Shown in pieces: positions 24,655 to 33,647 of a stretch of 64,000 nucleotides of DNA; position 1 is the first letter of the stretch; each line of letters starts with the position of its first letter. The stretch spans positions 1 through 64,000 of the forward strand of contig CAZLVL010000006.1 of the NCBI GenBank assembly GCA_964563155.1, in the 5' to 3' direction. The notes beneath the pieces were generated by a model, which saw only the letters and a list, made by a program, of their open reading frames with translations, was not told the origin of the DNA and ran no database searches. This stretch comes from DUPQ01 sp964563155. Its GTDB lineage: Bacteria; Bacillota; Clostridia; DUPQ01. The position numbers and the translations under genes were made by a program.

Positions 24655-25371
24655 ATGAATGAAGACAAAAGATTTGCTGTTTTAATAGATGCTGATAATG
24701 TATCTGATAGATATATTAAGAATATTTTTGATGAGTTAGCCAAGTCTGGCACAATTACTTACAAAAGGATATATGGAGATTGGACAAGACCAGACCTTTC
24801 TTCTTGGAAGAGGGTTCTTTTAAACTACTCCATTACCCCCATACAACAATATGGCTACACAACAGGTAAAAACTCCACCGATGCTGCCATGATTATTGAT
24901 GCTATGGACATTTTATACAATGACAATGTAGAAGGTTTTTGTATAGTATCTTCTGATTCTGACTTTACTCGTCTAGTCTCTCGTTTAAGAGAATCTGGCA
25001 AGTATGTAGTAGGTATGGGTGAAAAAAAGACCCCTGCCCCCTTTATAGCTTCTTGTAATCAATTTAAATATTTAGAAATATTAGGCCAAGACCACAGCAG
25101 CACTGAACAAGAAGCAATTGCTTCAAGCATAACTCCTACTGATGATGTGGTAAGAGCTATTGAATTAATTGCTGATGATATTTCTGATGATGATGGCTGG
25201 AGTGCCTTAAGTGATGTGGGCAATATTCTTTCTAAGAGATATCCTGATTTTGACGTTAGAAACTATGGTTTTAACAAGCTAACCCCCTTCATATCTTCTT
25301 TAAAGATTTTTCAGATTAAGTCTGAAATGAAGAATAATATAAAACTTATATACATTAAGAAAAAGAAGTAA
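24655..25371 (+). CDS. NYN-domain protein with C-terminal OST-HTH/LOTUS domain
   Basis: NYN domains are PIN-like RNases. The 238-residue protein has LIDADNVSDRY near residue 10, NSTDAAMIIDAMDILY near 78 and VSSDSDFTRLVSRLRE near 98, so all conserved acidic residues of the metal site are present. The C-terminal 80 residues (VVRAIELIADDISDDDGWSALSDVGNIL...NKLTPFISSLKIF) fit the OST-HTH/LOTUS RNA-binding fold. Such proteins are common in bacteria; a role in RNA processing or decay is likely but the target is unknown. It stands alone, with its own -10 element and a terminator downstream. Confidence 0.9.
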   Translation: MNEDKRFAVLIDADNVSDRYIKNIFDELAKSGTITYKRIYGDWTRPDLSSWKRVLLNYSITPIQQYGYTTGKNSTDAAMIIDAMDILYNDNVEGFCIVSSDSDFTRLVSRLRESGKYVVGMGEKKTPAPFIASCNQFKYLEILGQDHSSTEQEAIASSITPTDDVVRAIELIADDISDDDGWSALSDVGNILSKRYPDFDVRNYGFNKLTPFISSLKIFQIKSEMKNNIKLIYIKKKK

Positions 25372-25374
25372 GGT

Positions 25375-25409
25375 AAAACTATAATAAAAACTATAATAAA
25401 AACTATAAT
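25375..25409. repeat. AAAAACTATAAT, three tandem copies
   Basis: Three 12-bp units (first copy lacking one A) lie back to back between the NYN stop codon and its terminator. Probably slippage-derived; no function is evident. Confidence 0.7.
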
Positions 25410-25413
25410 AAGT

Positions 25414-25451
25414 AACTACCAATCTATTCAAAGAAGACTGGTAGTTTTTTT
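25414..25451 (+). terminator. terminator for the NYN gene, overlapping the tetR 3' end
   Basis: AACTACCA (25414-25421) and TGGTAGTT (25439-25446) form an 8-bp stem followed by a run of T. The loop contains the stop codon of the convergent tetR gene, so both transcripts may end here. Confidence 0.8.
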
Positions 25452-25993
25452 ATGGTATCAAATATAACATTGGCCATAACCTTAGTAGGGCTCTTCATTC
25501 CTTCATCTAGCCATTTTTGCACAACCCCAACACAGCCTGTAATGATAAAAGCATAAAGATAGGGCTCTTCTGACTTTGCAAGCTCTTCACTGGGCTTCAT
25601 GGGCATATCTGACTCATAAATCATCATCATGATTTCATTTTGATACTCTAAATCCCCTTGCTTAGACATAATGATTTTACATAGCTTGGAATTAGCCTTT
25701 AAATACTCAAATATTTTGGCTAAGATATCCACCATTTGGATGTTGCTCTTGTCTGATTTAAATTGAAAGATATATTCTTTCAAATTTTCCAAAAATTCAT
25801 CTTCAATCTTTTTTAAAAGATCATATTGGTCAGCATAGTGAGTGTAGAAAGTTGCCCTATTTATATCTGCATTCTCACATATCTCTGTAATGGTTATAGA
25901 CTTTATATCCTTTTCAATTAATAGATCAATAAAGCTTTCTTTTAAAACCATCTTGGTGTACTTGACTCTTCTGTCTTCTTTTTTAACCTTCAT
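25424..25993 (-). CDS. TetR/AcrR-family transcriptional regulator
   Basis: The 189-residue protein (ATG 25993, AGGGGAAT upstream) has the N-terminal TetR helix-turn-helix: KYTKMVLKESFIDLLIEKD, then ITITEICENADINRATFYTHYADQYDLL at residues 30-57. The C-terminal part is of the TetR_C type seen with short-chain or membrane-stress regulators. It is divergent from the MMPL transporter gene. Its own promoter has a perfect 7-bp dyad in the spacer, which suggests autorepression; the transporter promoter holds a different dyad. It probably senses an unknown hydrophobic ligand handled by the transporter. Confidence 0.92.
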   Translation of the reverse strand: MKVKKEDRRVKYTKMVLKESFIDLLIEKDIKSITITEICENADINRATFYTHYADQYDLLKKIEDEFLENLKEYIFQFKSDKSNIQMVDILAKIFEYLKANSKLCKIIMSKQGDLEYQNEIMMMIYESDMPMKPSEELAKSEEPYLYAFIITGCVGVVQKWLDEGMKSPTKVMANVIFDTIKKLPVFFE

Positions 25994-26016
25994 ATCATTC
26001 CCCTGGATTTTGTAAG

Positions 26017-26045
26017 TTATTCTACAGATGTAAATCATCTGTCAA
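26017..26045 (-). promoter_or_regulatory. tetR promoter with operator-like dyad in the spacer
   Basis: On the minus strand TTGACA (26045-26040), a 17-bp spacer, and GAATAA (26022-26017). The spacer holds a perfect dyad, ACAGATG (26024-26030) and CATCTGT (26036-26042), 5 bp apart. A repressor bound there would block RNA polymerase. Confidence 0.65.
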
Positions 26046-26074
26046 TCAAGTCGCAATTTTTAACAATCTGTCCG

Positions 26075-26135
26075 TTGACTTTACGATACAGTGCAATTAT
26101 CCTATACATGTGATATTTTGTCAACACAGTGTTGA
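26075..26135 (+). promoter_or_regulatory. MMPL-gene promoter and downstream dyad
   Basis: TTGACT (26075-26080), 17 bp, TATCCT (26098-26103). Start of transcription is expected near 26110. A perfect dyad, TCAACAC-A-GTGTTGA, follows at 26121-26135, between the start point and the ribosome site, a good position for a repressor. Confidence 0.6.
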
Positions 26136-26155
26136 ATAACGATAAAGGATGGTAT

Positions 26156-28249
26156 TTGAAATTTATGGATAAAGTAGCTGGGTTCATTGTAAAGCATAAC
26201 AAACCCATTGTAATAATCTTTCTAATATTGACCGCTATAGGTGCGGTTTTATCTTTCTTGGTGCCGGTTAACTACAACCTGGAAGATTACCTACCTAAAG
26301 ACTCTAAATCTACAATAGGGATAAAAATAATGGAAGAAGAATTTACAGAAGACTTCCCTTCTGCTTCTATTATGATTACCAATGATAACATTTTAGAGAT
26401 CCTAGAATGCAAAGAAAAGATAGCTAGTTTAGATGGAGTCTCTTCTTTAATGTGGCTAGATGATGCAGTGGGAAAGGATGTGCTTTTAAGCACTCCACTA
26501 GAGTTTTTAGACCAAGATATAGTTGAACAATACTATAAAGAAGGAAAAGCCCTTTTTTCCTTGGCCATAAGACCTGGTGATGAGGTTAGAGTGGTAGAAG
26601 AGTTATATGAGATTATTGGAGAGGATAACTCCTTATCTGGCTCTTCTGTTAATAAGGCGGTTATACAGGACATATCCTCAACCGAGACCTTAAATGCCAT
26701 GATTATACTTCTTCCTGTGGTCATAGGTGTGCTTTTACTTACAACCTCATCCTGGCTAGAGCCTCTCTTGTTTTTAATAACTATGGGAGTAGCCATAGGC
26801 TTAAATATGGGCTCCAATGTTATCTTCTCAGATATCTCCTTTGTTACAAAGACAGTGTCTCCCATTTTACAAATGGCGGTGTCATTAGACTATGCCATCT
26901 TTTTAATGCATAGCTTTAAAGAGTACAGAGAAGAATATGACGCTCCTACAGCTATGAAAAAGGCCATAACCAAGTCCTTAAAATCTGTTTCTTCCTCTGC
27001 TGCTACCACAGTTATAGGGTTTTTAGCCCTAGTCTTTATGAGGTTTGGTATAGGAAAAGACCTAGGACTTATTCTGGTAAAAGGGGTAGCTCTTTCTTAT
27101 CTATCAGTTATGATCTTTTTACCAGCCCTAACCATTTGGTCCATTAAAATATTGGATAAGACTAGCCACAAACCCCTTAATTTAAACCTAAAGAGATTTG
27201 GAAAAGGCCTTATGTCTTTAAGAATCCCTCTATTAGCCCTTTCTATTTTGGCCATAGTACCTTCCTTTTTAGCTAAAGATAAGATTGATTTTGAATATGG
27301 TATGTCTGTTCAATCAAGCAATTCAAGTAGGGCTTCAGTGGATGAAAGAAGCATTGAAGACCATTTTGGTAAGACCAATCAAATTGTTGTCTTGGTGCCC
27401 AATGACAATATGGGAGCAGAGACTCTTTTAGTAAATGATTTAGCAAAGATACCGGGAATTAAAAGCATAATATCCTATGATAATATAATTAACTCATCAA
27501 TCCCTGTTGAGTTTGTAAAAGAGGCAGAAGGTATCTTTAGGTCAGAAAACTATTCCAGAATTATTCTCTATTCTGACTATGCAGAAGAAAGTCCTGAGAC
27601 CTTTAGTGCCATTGAGACAATACAAGAGACTGTGGACCAATACTTTGATGAAAACTACCTAGCAGGTTCATCTGCCAGTATTTACGATATTAGAAATGTA
27701 GTATCGGTAGATAATAAGGTGGTGACCTTAATAGCTGTAGCAGGTATCTTTTTAGTGCTGCTAATAGCCTTTAAATCCCTTTCCATTCCTTTAATACTGG
27801 TATTAACCATTGAATCTGCTATTTGGATAAATTTGGCAGTTACTTACTTCCAAGACCAACCCCTCAACTTTATTGGCTTTTTAATAATAAATACAGTTCA
27901 GTTGGGAGCTACTGTTGACTATGCTATCTTGATAACAGATAGGTATATGCATAATAGAAAGAAACTCACTACCAAAGAAGCAATGAGTAAAAGCATTGCA
28001 AACAATATTGCTGCGGTTATGACCTCAGCTGTAATCTTAGCTGTCGCAGGCCTTGCCCTTTATCTCACATCAGGAACTCCCATTGTTTCTGAGCTAGGAG
28101 TGCTCTTAGGAAGAGGAACCCTCTTATCCTTTGCCATGGTATCTACGGTACTGCCTGCCCTTTTAATGCTACTGGATTTTGTAATAAGAAAAACAACATT
28201 AAAACACTCATTTTATATAGAAAAAAAGACTAGAGGTGAAAACAAATGA
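26156..28249 (+). CDS. MMPL/RND-family membrane transporter
   Basis: The 697-residue protein (TTG 26156, AAAGGA six bases upstream; an in-frame GTG at 26129 lies in the operator) has two MMPL halves. Each half has one N-terminal transmembrane helix, an outer domain, and a block of five to six helices (about residues 190-360 and 530-690). The SLDYAIFLMHSF and TVDYAILITDRY segments in helix four of each block carry the aspartates used for proton coupling in RND proteins. Such proteins move lipids, peptides or drugs across the membrane. Its stop overlaps the next gene (ATGA), so the two work together. Confidence 0.9.
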   Translation: MKFMDKVAGFIVKHNKPIVIIFLILTAIGAVLSFLVPVNYNLEDYLPKDSKSTIGIKIMEEEFTEDFPSASIMITNDNILEILECKEKIASLDGVSSLMWLDDAVGKDVLLSTPLEFLDQDIVEQYYKEGKALFSLAIRPGDEVRVVEELYEIIGEDNSLSGSSVNKAVIQDISSTETLNAMIILLPVVIGVLLLTTSSWLEPLLFLITMGVAIGLNMGSNVIFSDISFVTKTVSPILQMAVSLDYAIFLMHSFKEYREEYDAPTAMKKAITKSLKSVSSSAATTVIGFLALVFMRFGIGKDLGLILVKGVALSYLSVMIFLPALTIWSIKILDKTSHKPLNLNLKRFGKGLMSLRIPLLALSILAIVPSFLAKDKIDFEYGMSVQSSNSSRASVDERSIEDHFGKTNQIVVLVPNDNMGAETLLVNDLAKIPGIKSIISYDNIINSSIPVEFVKEAEGIFRSENYSRIILYSDYAEESPETFSAIETIQETVDQYFDENYLAGSSASIYDIRNVVSVDNKVVTLIAVAGIFLVLLIAFKSLSIPLILVLTIESAIWINLAVTYFQDQPLNFIGFLIINTVQLGATVDYAILITDRYMHNRKKLTTKEAMSKSIANNIAAVMTSAVILAVAGLALYLTSGTPIVSELGVLLGRGTLLSFAMVSTVLPALLMLLDFVIRKTTLKHSFYIEKKTRGENK

Positions 28250-29790
28250 AAAAAGTTCTAAGCATTCTTTTAATAGCCCTTCTTCTAGTAGGCTTTGTAA
28301 GCCCTACTTCCACAACAGAAGCCTCTGTTGCTAAAGAAGAAAATATATATGCTCTTTTAGACCATGATGGTTCAATAAAAGACCTTTATGTAGTTAACTC
28401 TTTTAAAGATAAAGAAATAATAGACTATGGAGACTACAAGGAGATAAGAAACTTATCTACCACAGAAGATATTACCTGCAGTGAGGATTTAATATACATT
28501 AAAACTGATAGCGACAACTTTCACTATCAAGGACATTTAAAATCTACAGAGCTTCCTTGGCTAATTAATATTGTCTATCTTTTAGATGGAAATGAAATAT
28601 CAGCAAAAGACTTAGCTGGTAAAAGTGGAAAGGTAGAAATACGGATTGATATAAAGGAGAATAAGAAGGAAAATATAAATCCATATTTCTTTAAAAACTT
28701 TACTCTACAAATCAGCCTACAGTTAGATAGTCGTCTTTTTAATGAGATTGAAGCTAAAGGTGGTGTTATGGCTAATGCAGGTATGTTTAAGCAAATTAAC
28801 TTTACCCTTCTTCCCAACAATGAAGCTACCTTTATCCTAAAAGCAGACACATCAAACTTTGAGCTAGAACCCATAAACATCTCAGCAATTCGCATGATTA
28901 TGGATATGAATATTGATAAAGATGCCCTTATTGAAAGATTTACTGAACTAGAAGATGCCGTTAAGAAAATAGATGATGGCTCCAACCAACTCTATGATGG
29001 CTTTGTGGAATTTAGAGATGGTCTAGAAGAATATTTAGATGGCTACACTGCCTTTCATACAGGCCTAGGCCAATTTCTAGGTGGAATTGATTCACTAAAC
29101 AATGGAAGTTACCAGCTCTCCCAAGGAATGGGACAATTAGCTAGCCAATCTGAAATCTTTATTAATGTTTTTGAAAAGATGCAAGAAGATGCCTTTATAC
29201 AAATCAATACCCAATTAGCCCTTATGGAACTACCTATACCTGAATTAACAGTAGAAAACTATGCTATGATTTTAGACCAAATGCCCCAATTAGCAGATGC
29301 TAAAGCCCAGCTTGACCAAGTTGTCATGTTAAACCAAGGCTTTAAGCAATACGCCGGAGGACTAGACCAACTATCACAAGCAGCTTCTCAATTAAATGGT
29401 GGCCTTTATGCTCTTAACCAAGCAAGCAGCCAAATTTTAGCTGGTTCACATCAGTTAAACAAAGGGGCTCAAGACCTCTTTGATGGAGCTGAAGAGTTTA
29501 AAAAAGGTATTAAAGAGTTTACAAAAGGAACTGGTGAATTTAAAAAAGAAACTCAAGGCTTAGGCACCAAAGTAAGCCATGAAATAGATGAAATGATTGA
29601 TGAGATTTTTGGTCCTGACAAAGACATCAGATCTTTTGTATCAGACAAAAATACAAAAGTTAAATCTCTCCAATTTGCCTTTAAAACAGAAGGTATTAAG
29701 GTGGAAGTAGAAAATGGTTCACATGTGCTACCTAAAGAGCATCTTACCTTCTGGCAAAAATTGTTGAAACTTTTTGGCTTAGATAATTAA
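28246..29790 (+). CDS. secreted partner protein of the MMPL transporter, YhgE/Pip-like coil repeats
   Basis: The 514-residue product starts with a signal peptide (MKKVLSILLIALLLVGFVSP..., cut near residue 26-30). It has a mixed N-terminal domain and then, from about residue 245 to 460, heptad-like repeats of the type SNQLYDGFVEFRDGLEEY and QLNKGAQDLFDGAEEF, as in the extracellular parts of YhgE/Pip proteins. Unlike YhgE it shows no C-terminal membrane block, so it is probably a free or weakly attached wall-side coiled coil. It overlaps the MMPL gene by four bases. It likely forms the outer part of that export system. A terminator follows. Confidence 0.82.
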   Translation: MKKVLSILLIALLLVGFVSPTSTTEASVAKEENIYALLDHDGSIKDLYVVNSFKDKEIIDYGDYKEIRNLSTTEDITCSEDLIYIKTDSDNFHYQGHLKSTELPWLINIVYLLDGNEISAKDLAGKSGKVEIRIDIKENKKENINPYFFKNFTLQISLQLDSRLFNEIEAKGGVMANAGMFKQINFTLLPNNEATFILKADTSNFELEPINISAIRMIMDMNIDKDALIERFTELEDAVKKIDDGSNQLYDGFVEFRDGLEEYLDGYTAFHTGLGQFLGGIDSLNNGSYQLSQGMGQLASQSEIFINVFEKMQEDAFIQINTQLALMELPIPELTVENYAMILDQMPQLADAKAQLDQVVMLNQGFKQYAGGLDQLSQAASQLNGGLYALNQASSQILAGSHQLNKGAQDLFDGAEEFKKGIKEFTKGTGEFKKETQGLGTKVSHEIDEMIDEIFGPDKDIRSFVSDKNTKVKSLQFAFKTEGIKVEVENGSHVLPKEHLTFWQKLLKLFGLDN

Positions 29791-29821
29791 GTCAAAAATC
29801 TCTACCCCTTTTTTTCAGATT

Positions 29822-29846
29822 CCCGCCTCCCCCGGCGGGTTTCTTT
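29822..29846 (+). terminator. Rho-independent terminator
   Basis: CCCGCC and GGCGGG form a 6-bp GC stem with a TCCCCC loop, followed by TTTCTTT. It ends the MMPL transcript. Confidence 0.85.
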
Positions 29847-29979
29847 ATGGGAAAAAATAGATACTTATTCACATTGATGATATAATCTTAAAAAGAAAGA
29901 TAAAAACATAGTAAGGGTTGCAAGACTAAAAAGTAGAGACAAGAGTTTAGGGATATGGGTTTATGCAATTTGGTTATTT

Positions 29980-30981
29980 ATGAGTGAAAGTTTAGATAAT
30001 ACCCTATACATTATTACAGGTACCTCTGGTTTTTTAGGCCTAGAAATTGCTAGGCTTCTTTGTGAAGAGGGTTGTCTTGTTCATGGTTTAGTTAGAGGTA
30101 GAAATACAAGCACTCCCTACCCTTCTCAAATGGTCCAAATAAATGCAGACATACTAGATAGAGAATCTTTAGAAAACCTTTATGTTAACTCTGAAAACAA
30201 AAAAACTGTAGTAATCCACAGTGCTGGCTACATATCAGTAAAAAGGAAAAACAAGCTGTGTGAAAAAGTCAATATTGAGGGCTGTAAAAACATATTAGAT
30301 ATCTGTAAAAAATATAATTCTCGTTTAATATACATATCCTCTGTAGATGCCCTTACTAACTGTGATGATATTATTTGTGAGCCCAGCTCCTTTGAATTAA
30401 ATGATAAGGTTAACTCTTATGCAAAATCTAAGGCCATTGCTTCCCAAATGGTACTAGATAGTCTAAAAGAAGGCTTAGAAGGTAGTATCCTAATACCATC
30501 TGCCATAGCAGGACCTAATGACTACAAAAAAGGCTTTATAGATAGTATGCTCTCCTTATACTTATCTGGTATTTCTTGGTTTTCTATAAAAGGGGGGTAT
30601 GATTTTGTGGATGTTAGAGATGTAGCTCTAGCCTCTGTAAATTCTGCTAAAGGCATGGGAGACAAGCATCTTTACATACTTAGCAACCAGTATGCCTCGG
30701 TAAGAGATATTTACAATATTTTAGCTGACTATGTAGGTATTAAAAGACCTTTTCTTCATTTTCCCCTTTGGACCTTATACATCTTTATCCCCTTTATGGA
30801 ATTAAGAGGTCTTTTTACTAAAAAAGAATCTCCTCTATCAACTTGTGCTATTAAACTATTGGGCTTTATTCCCAACTATTCCAACCAGCAAGCAAAAAAA
30901 GACTTAAACTTTAAGCCAAGACCTCTAAAAGAGACCTTTGAAGATGCTGCTGACTTTATGTTGGAAAGAAAGAAAAACTAA
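29980..30981 (+). CDS. NAD(P)-dependent epimerase/dehydratase (extended SDR)
   Basis: The 333-residue protein has the nucleotide motif ITGTSGFLGLEIARLL near residue 12 (TGxxGxxG) and the catalytic pair in YAKSK near 148 with an upstream serine (YISSVDAL). It resembles dihydroflavonol-4-reductase-like or 3-beta-HSD-like SDRs, which oxidise or reduce sugars or ketones in the cytoplasm. No good ribosome site lies before ATG 29980 and no in-frame alternative start exists upstream; a 10-codon frame (29955-29987) overlaps the start, so translation may be weak or coupled. It converges on the GT2 gene with a 4-bp overlap of stop codons. Confidence 0.85.
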   Translation: MSESLDNTLYIITGTSGFLGLEIARLLCEEGCLVHGLVRGRNTSTPYPSQMVQINADILDRESLENLYVNSENKKTVVIHSAGYISVKRKNKLCEKVNIEGCKNILDICKKYNSRLIYISSVDALTNCDDIICEPSSFELNDKVNSYAKSKAIASQMVLDSLKEGLEGSILIPSAIAGPNDYKKGFIDSMLSLYLSGISWFSIKGGYDFVDVRDVALASVNSAKGMGDKHLYILSNQYASVRDIYNILADYVGIKRPFLHFPLWTLYIFIPFMELRGLFTKKESPLSTCAIKLLGFIPNYSNQQAKKDLNFKPRPLKETFEDAADFMLERKKN

Positions 30982-32015
30982 TTCTTCAAAAACCTAGAAT
31001 AGATCCTATAAAACAAAGGTGGACATATCCATAAAAGAAAGGTAGATAGTCTATATCGTAAAGGATAGATTGAAGAAAAGAAGATATCTAATTTATGTCC
31101 TACAATCTCTTTTCTATATTCTTTTAGTTTTATTAAATAAGTAGTGCTATTTGTAGCATTATGATTGTAGTCTAACATATCAGTTTGTGTCTTACTTTGT
31201 TCTTTATTTTGGTATTTTAGTATCCTACTAATAATCTCATAGGAAAAGATAATCTTTCTTCTTAGGGCTAGTTTAAAAAGCTCAATATTATCTTTGTTTT
31301 CTTCTATTATAGTTTTATAGATCCCTAAAGGTTGAAAGTGCTTATCATTTATAGAAGAGCCCATAACAGAGTCTGGACTTTGAAAATAGAAGTAGCCTAG
31401 ATAATCAATAATTTTAACTGTTTTAGCTTTTTTGCAATATGAATAGGTAAAAAGAGTGTCTTCCCCTATATTAAAGCTTTCATCAAACCTTAAATCCCCA
31501 ATCATATCTTTGTTAAATAACTTGCCACAAACAGATGAAAAGATGTCTTCTAGTAGAAAGGCTTTTATAATTTGAAGCTTATTGCTTAACACTTGGGCCT
31601 CAACCTTTCTTATCTCTTTTATGTTTCCATCTTGGTAAAGATAAGAGTAACTGGCTTGAATTAGGTCTAAAGAATTGTCGGAAGAATTTAGGCTATTTAC
31701 ATAGATTAATAATAGGTCTTCTCCTATTACATCATCGCTATCCACAAAACAAATATATGAGCCTTGGGCTCTATTTATCCCTTCATTTCTAGTAGCAGAT
31801 ACTCCTGGAACATCCACAAAGTATGTTTTAACTCTTTTATCTAGGTTTGCATACTCATGACAAATCTCTTGGCTATTATCAGTTGACTTATTATCTAAAA
31901 GAAGCACTTCAATATTTTCATAACTTTGAGACAAAATTGAGTCCACACATCTATGAAGATAAGCTTCACTGTTATATATGGGGACTATTATGGATATTAG
32001 AGGACTGCTATTCAT
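30978..32015 (-). CDS. glycosyltransferase family 2
   Basis: GT2 enzymes transfer sugar from a nucleotide donor. The 345-residue protein begins with ISIIVPIYNSEAYLHRCVDSIL, then LLDNKSTDNS, and the metal-binding DxD-type FVDSDDVIG near residue 92. A catalytic-site EDTLF follows near 185. The C-terminal part has a short hydrophobic region near the end, which may attach it to the membrane. It begins one base after the SIMPL gene's stop codon, so it is co-transcribed with it. Likely used in wall or capsule polysaccharide assembly. Confidence 0.9.
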   Translation of the reverse strand: MNSSPLISIIVPIYNSEAYLHRCVDSILSQSYENIEVLLLDNKSTDNSQEICHEYANLDKRVKTYFVDVPGVSATRNEGINRAQGSYICFVDSDDVIGEDLLLIYVNSLNSSDNSLDLIQASYSYLYQDGNIKEIRKVEAQVLSNKLQIIKAFLLEDIFSSVCGKLFNKDMIGDLRFDESFNIGEDTLFTYSYCKKAKTVKIIDYLGYFYFQSPDSVMGSSINDKHFQPLGIYKTIIEENKDNIELFKLALRRKIIFSYEIISRILKYQNKEQSKTQTDMLDYNHNATNSTTYLIKLKEYRKEIVGHKLDIFFSSIYPLRYRLSTFLLWICPPLFYRIYSRFLKN

Positions 32016-32663
32016 CTATTCTATTTCCCAAACAAAGGTTACATAATCACTAGCTTTAACATCTTCAGCTTGTATATCTGCATCAAAAGAAGCTGACATC
32101 ATTCTAGGTTCTAGGCCAAAGTCAGACCTTGATTTAATCTCTATATCTGTCCAGCTGTAGTCTATACTTATTAAATCTTTTAAGACTACATTGGCAGCCT
32201 TGGTAAGAGTTTTAGCTTGCCTTAGGGCATTTTTAGTTGCATCTTTTAAGATAGCAGCATTAAAGGCTTCTTTTTCCTTAATAGAAAACTCAATATCTAT
32301 TCTAGGATCTACCTTGGATGCCATTAGGGCATTTAAGGTTTTAGATAAGAGTTTAGTATCAAAATCAAAGGTTAAGCTTAGGGTTTGTTCTGTAAGATAG
32401 CCTACAAACTTTCTTTGATATTGGCCATTTTTATCTTGGAAGTTATCATATTTAGTTCTAACTGTAAAATTAGAAGTTTTCAAATCTTTTTTTAATAGTC
32501 CTACACTTTCCACAGCTTCATTTAAGGCTTTTGTTTGATTTGCCCCTTTTACCATGGACTTATCATATTCTACATCTATAACTTCAGTGTTTAGGGTTAG
32601 AGTAATCAAATTTGGGGGTAAAGAAACACTACCTTTTCCTTTTACAGTTATTGTTCTTTTCAT
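32016..32663 (-). CDS. SIMPL-domain (DUF541) protein
   Basis: The 215-residue protein begins with TITVKGKGSVSLPPNLITLTL and contains the family's pattern of repeated beta strands and helices, including AAILKDATKNALRQAKTLTKAANV near residue 130, and ends DYVTFVWEIE. Most SIMPL proteins are exported; this one has no signal peptide, so it is likely cytoplasmic. The function of the family is unclear (linked to stress in some bacteria). It is followed immediately by the GT2 gene and preceded by the PHP gene with a 21-bp gap, so all three may form one unit. Confidence 0.87.
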   Translation of the reverse strand: MKRTITVKGKGSVSLPPNLITLTLNTEVIDVEYDKSMVKGANQTKALNEAVESVGLLKKDLKTSNFTVRTKYDNFQDKNGQYQRKFVGYLTEQTLSLTFDFDTKLLSKTLNALMASKVDPRIDIEFSIKEKEAFNAAILKDATKNALRQAKTLTKAANVVLKDLISIDYSWTDIEIKSRSDFGLEPRMMSASFDADIQAEDVKASDYVTFVWEIE

Positions 32664-32684
32664 GCTTACCTCTTTTTTATATAT

Positions 32685-33533
32685 TTATGTCTTCAATCTA
32701 GGTGCTGAGAAGTCTCCCTTCTTAAAACCTACCTTAGATAAAGCCTTATTAACATCCTCTCTATCTGTTGTATACAAGGGTCCATGACAATCTGAGCCAT
32801 AGGTTATTTTTACTCCCTTTTCAAACATGTAACGTAGAAACTCTGCATACTTATCAAAGAATTTCTGAGGTCTTTTACTTCCAATTAACATAGACTTATT
32901 TGCTTCTAAGCGAATGTCATTTTCTATTAAAGCGCTAGCTAACTCATTGTGCATGGACATGGGGATAATATCAAAGTCTTCTCCTATCCAAGGTGCCTGG
33001 CTAGCATCATTAAACCACCAAGCATGGCCTAAGATGGCAACTCTCTTATCTGTAGCTATATACATTTGTTGTCTGTGCCATTCTGTCATTAGTTTAAATT
33101 TATCATTCATATCTAAATGCCAGGGTGAATGGGCAGCTGCTACAACAAAGGATACCCCTAGTCTATCTAGGTCTTCTTCTGTTAGCATAAATTCCAAGTC
33201 ATAATTATATGTAGGAACAGTGGAGTAATAGCCATCTCGAGATTGATGTTTTTGGCAGTGGTCATACATAGCCTTAGGAAAGGTGGTTAATTCCACTCCA
33301 AAAAAGAAGTTCTCTTGTTTATATTTCTCATAAAGTCTTTTGGATTCTTCTACATTTTCCCAAAAAGAAGGTATATTAAAATTGGCATGATCTGTTAGGC
33401 CAAATCTCTCTATCCCTTCTTCTTTAGTAGATTTTAAAAGGTTATCTAGGGTTAATTCTGCATCATAGGAAGCATTTGAATGTATGTGCCAGTCTGAATT
33501 AAACATATCATCTATTATATGGAAAAATTCCAT
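32685..33533 (-). CDS. PHP-domain phosphoesterase (histidinol-phosphatase-like)
   Basis: The 282-residue protein shows PHP metal motifs: DWHIHSNASYD near residue 14, GLTDHANF near 45, GVELTTF near 78, a central AAAHSPWHLD and ILGHAWW, and a late GSDCHGP near 257. This set marks a trinuclear-metal phosphoesterase. ATG is preceded by AAAGGAG. It is longer and less canonical than HisK (around 260-270 residues), and no his genes are nearby, so I do not assign histidinol phosphatase. Its promoter has the extended -10 word at 33559-33567. Confidence 0.85.
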   Translation of the reverse strand: MEFFHIIDDMFNSDWHIHSNASYDAELTLDNLLKSTKEEGIERFGLTDHANFNIPSFWENVEESKRLYEKYKQENFFFGVELTTFPKAMYDHCQKHQSRDGYYSTVPTYNYDLEFMLTEEDLDRLGVSFVVAAAHSPWHLDMNDKFKLMTEWHRQQMYIATDKRVAILGHAWWFNDASQAPWIGEDFDIIPMSMHNELASALIENDIRLEANKSMLIGSKRPQKFFDKYAEFLRYMFEKGVKITYGSDCHGPLYTTDREDVNKALSKVGFKKGDFSAPRLKT

Positions 33534-33558
33534 ATTCTCCTTTGTTATTCATATTTGA

Positions 33559-33567
33559 ATTATAGCA
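33559..33567 (-). promoter_or_regulatory. extended -10 promoter element for the PHP-SIMPL-GT2 unit
   Basis: The minus strand reads ATGCTATAAT, 26 bases upstream of the ATG. Confidence 0.55.
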
Positions 33568-33647
33568 TAGAAAAAAGAAGCATTTTAAAAATACTCCCTT
33601 ACCTTTGTGACTTTGTCCCATAAATATTATTAGATTTTTAATCTTTT

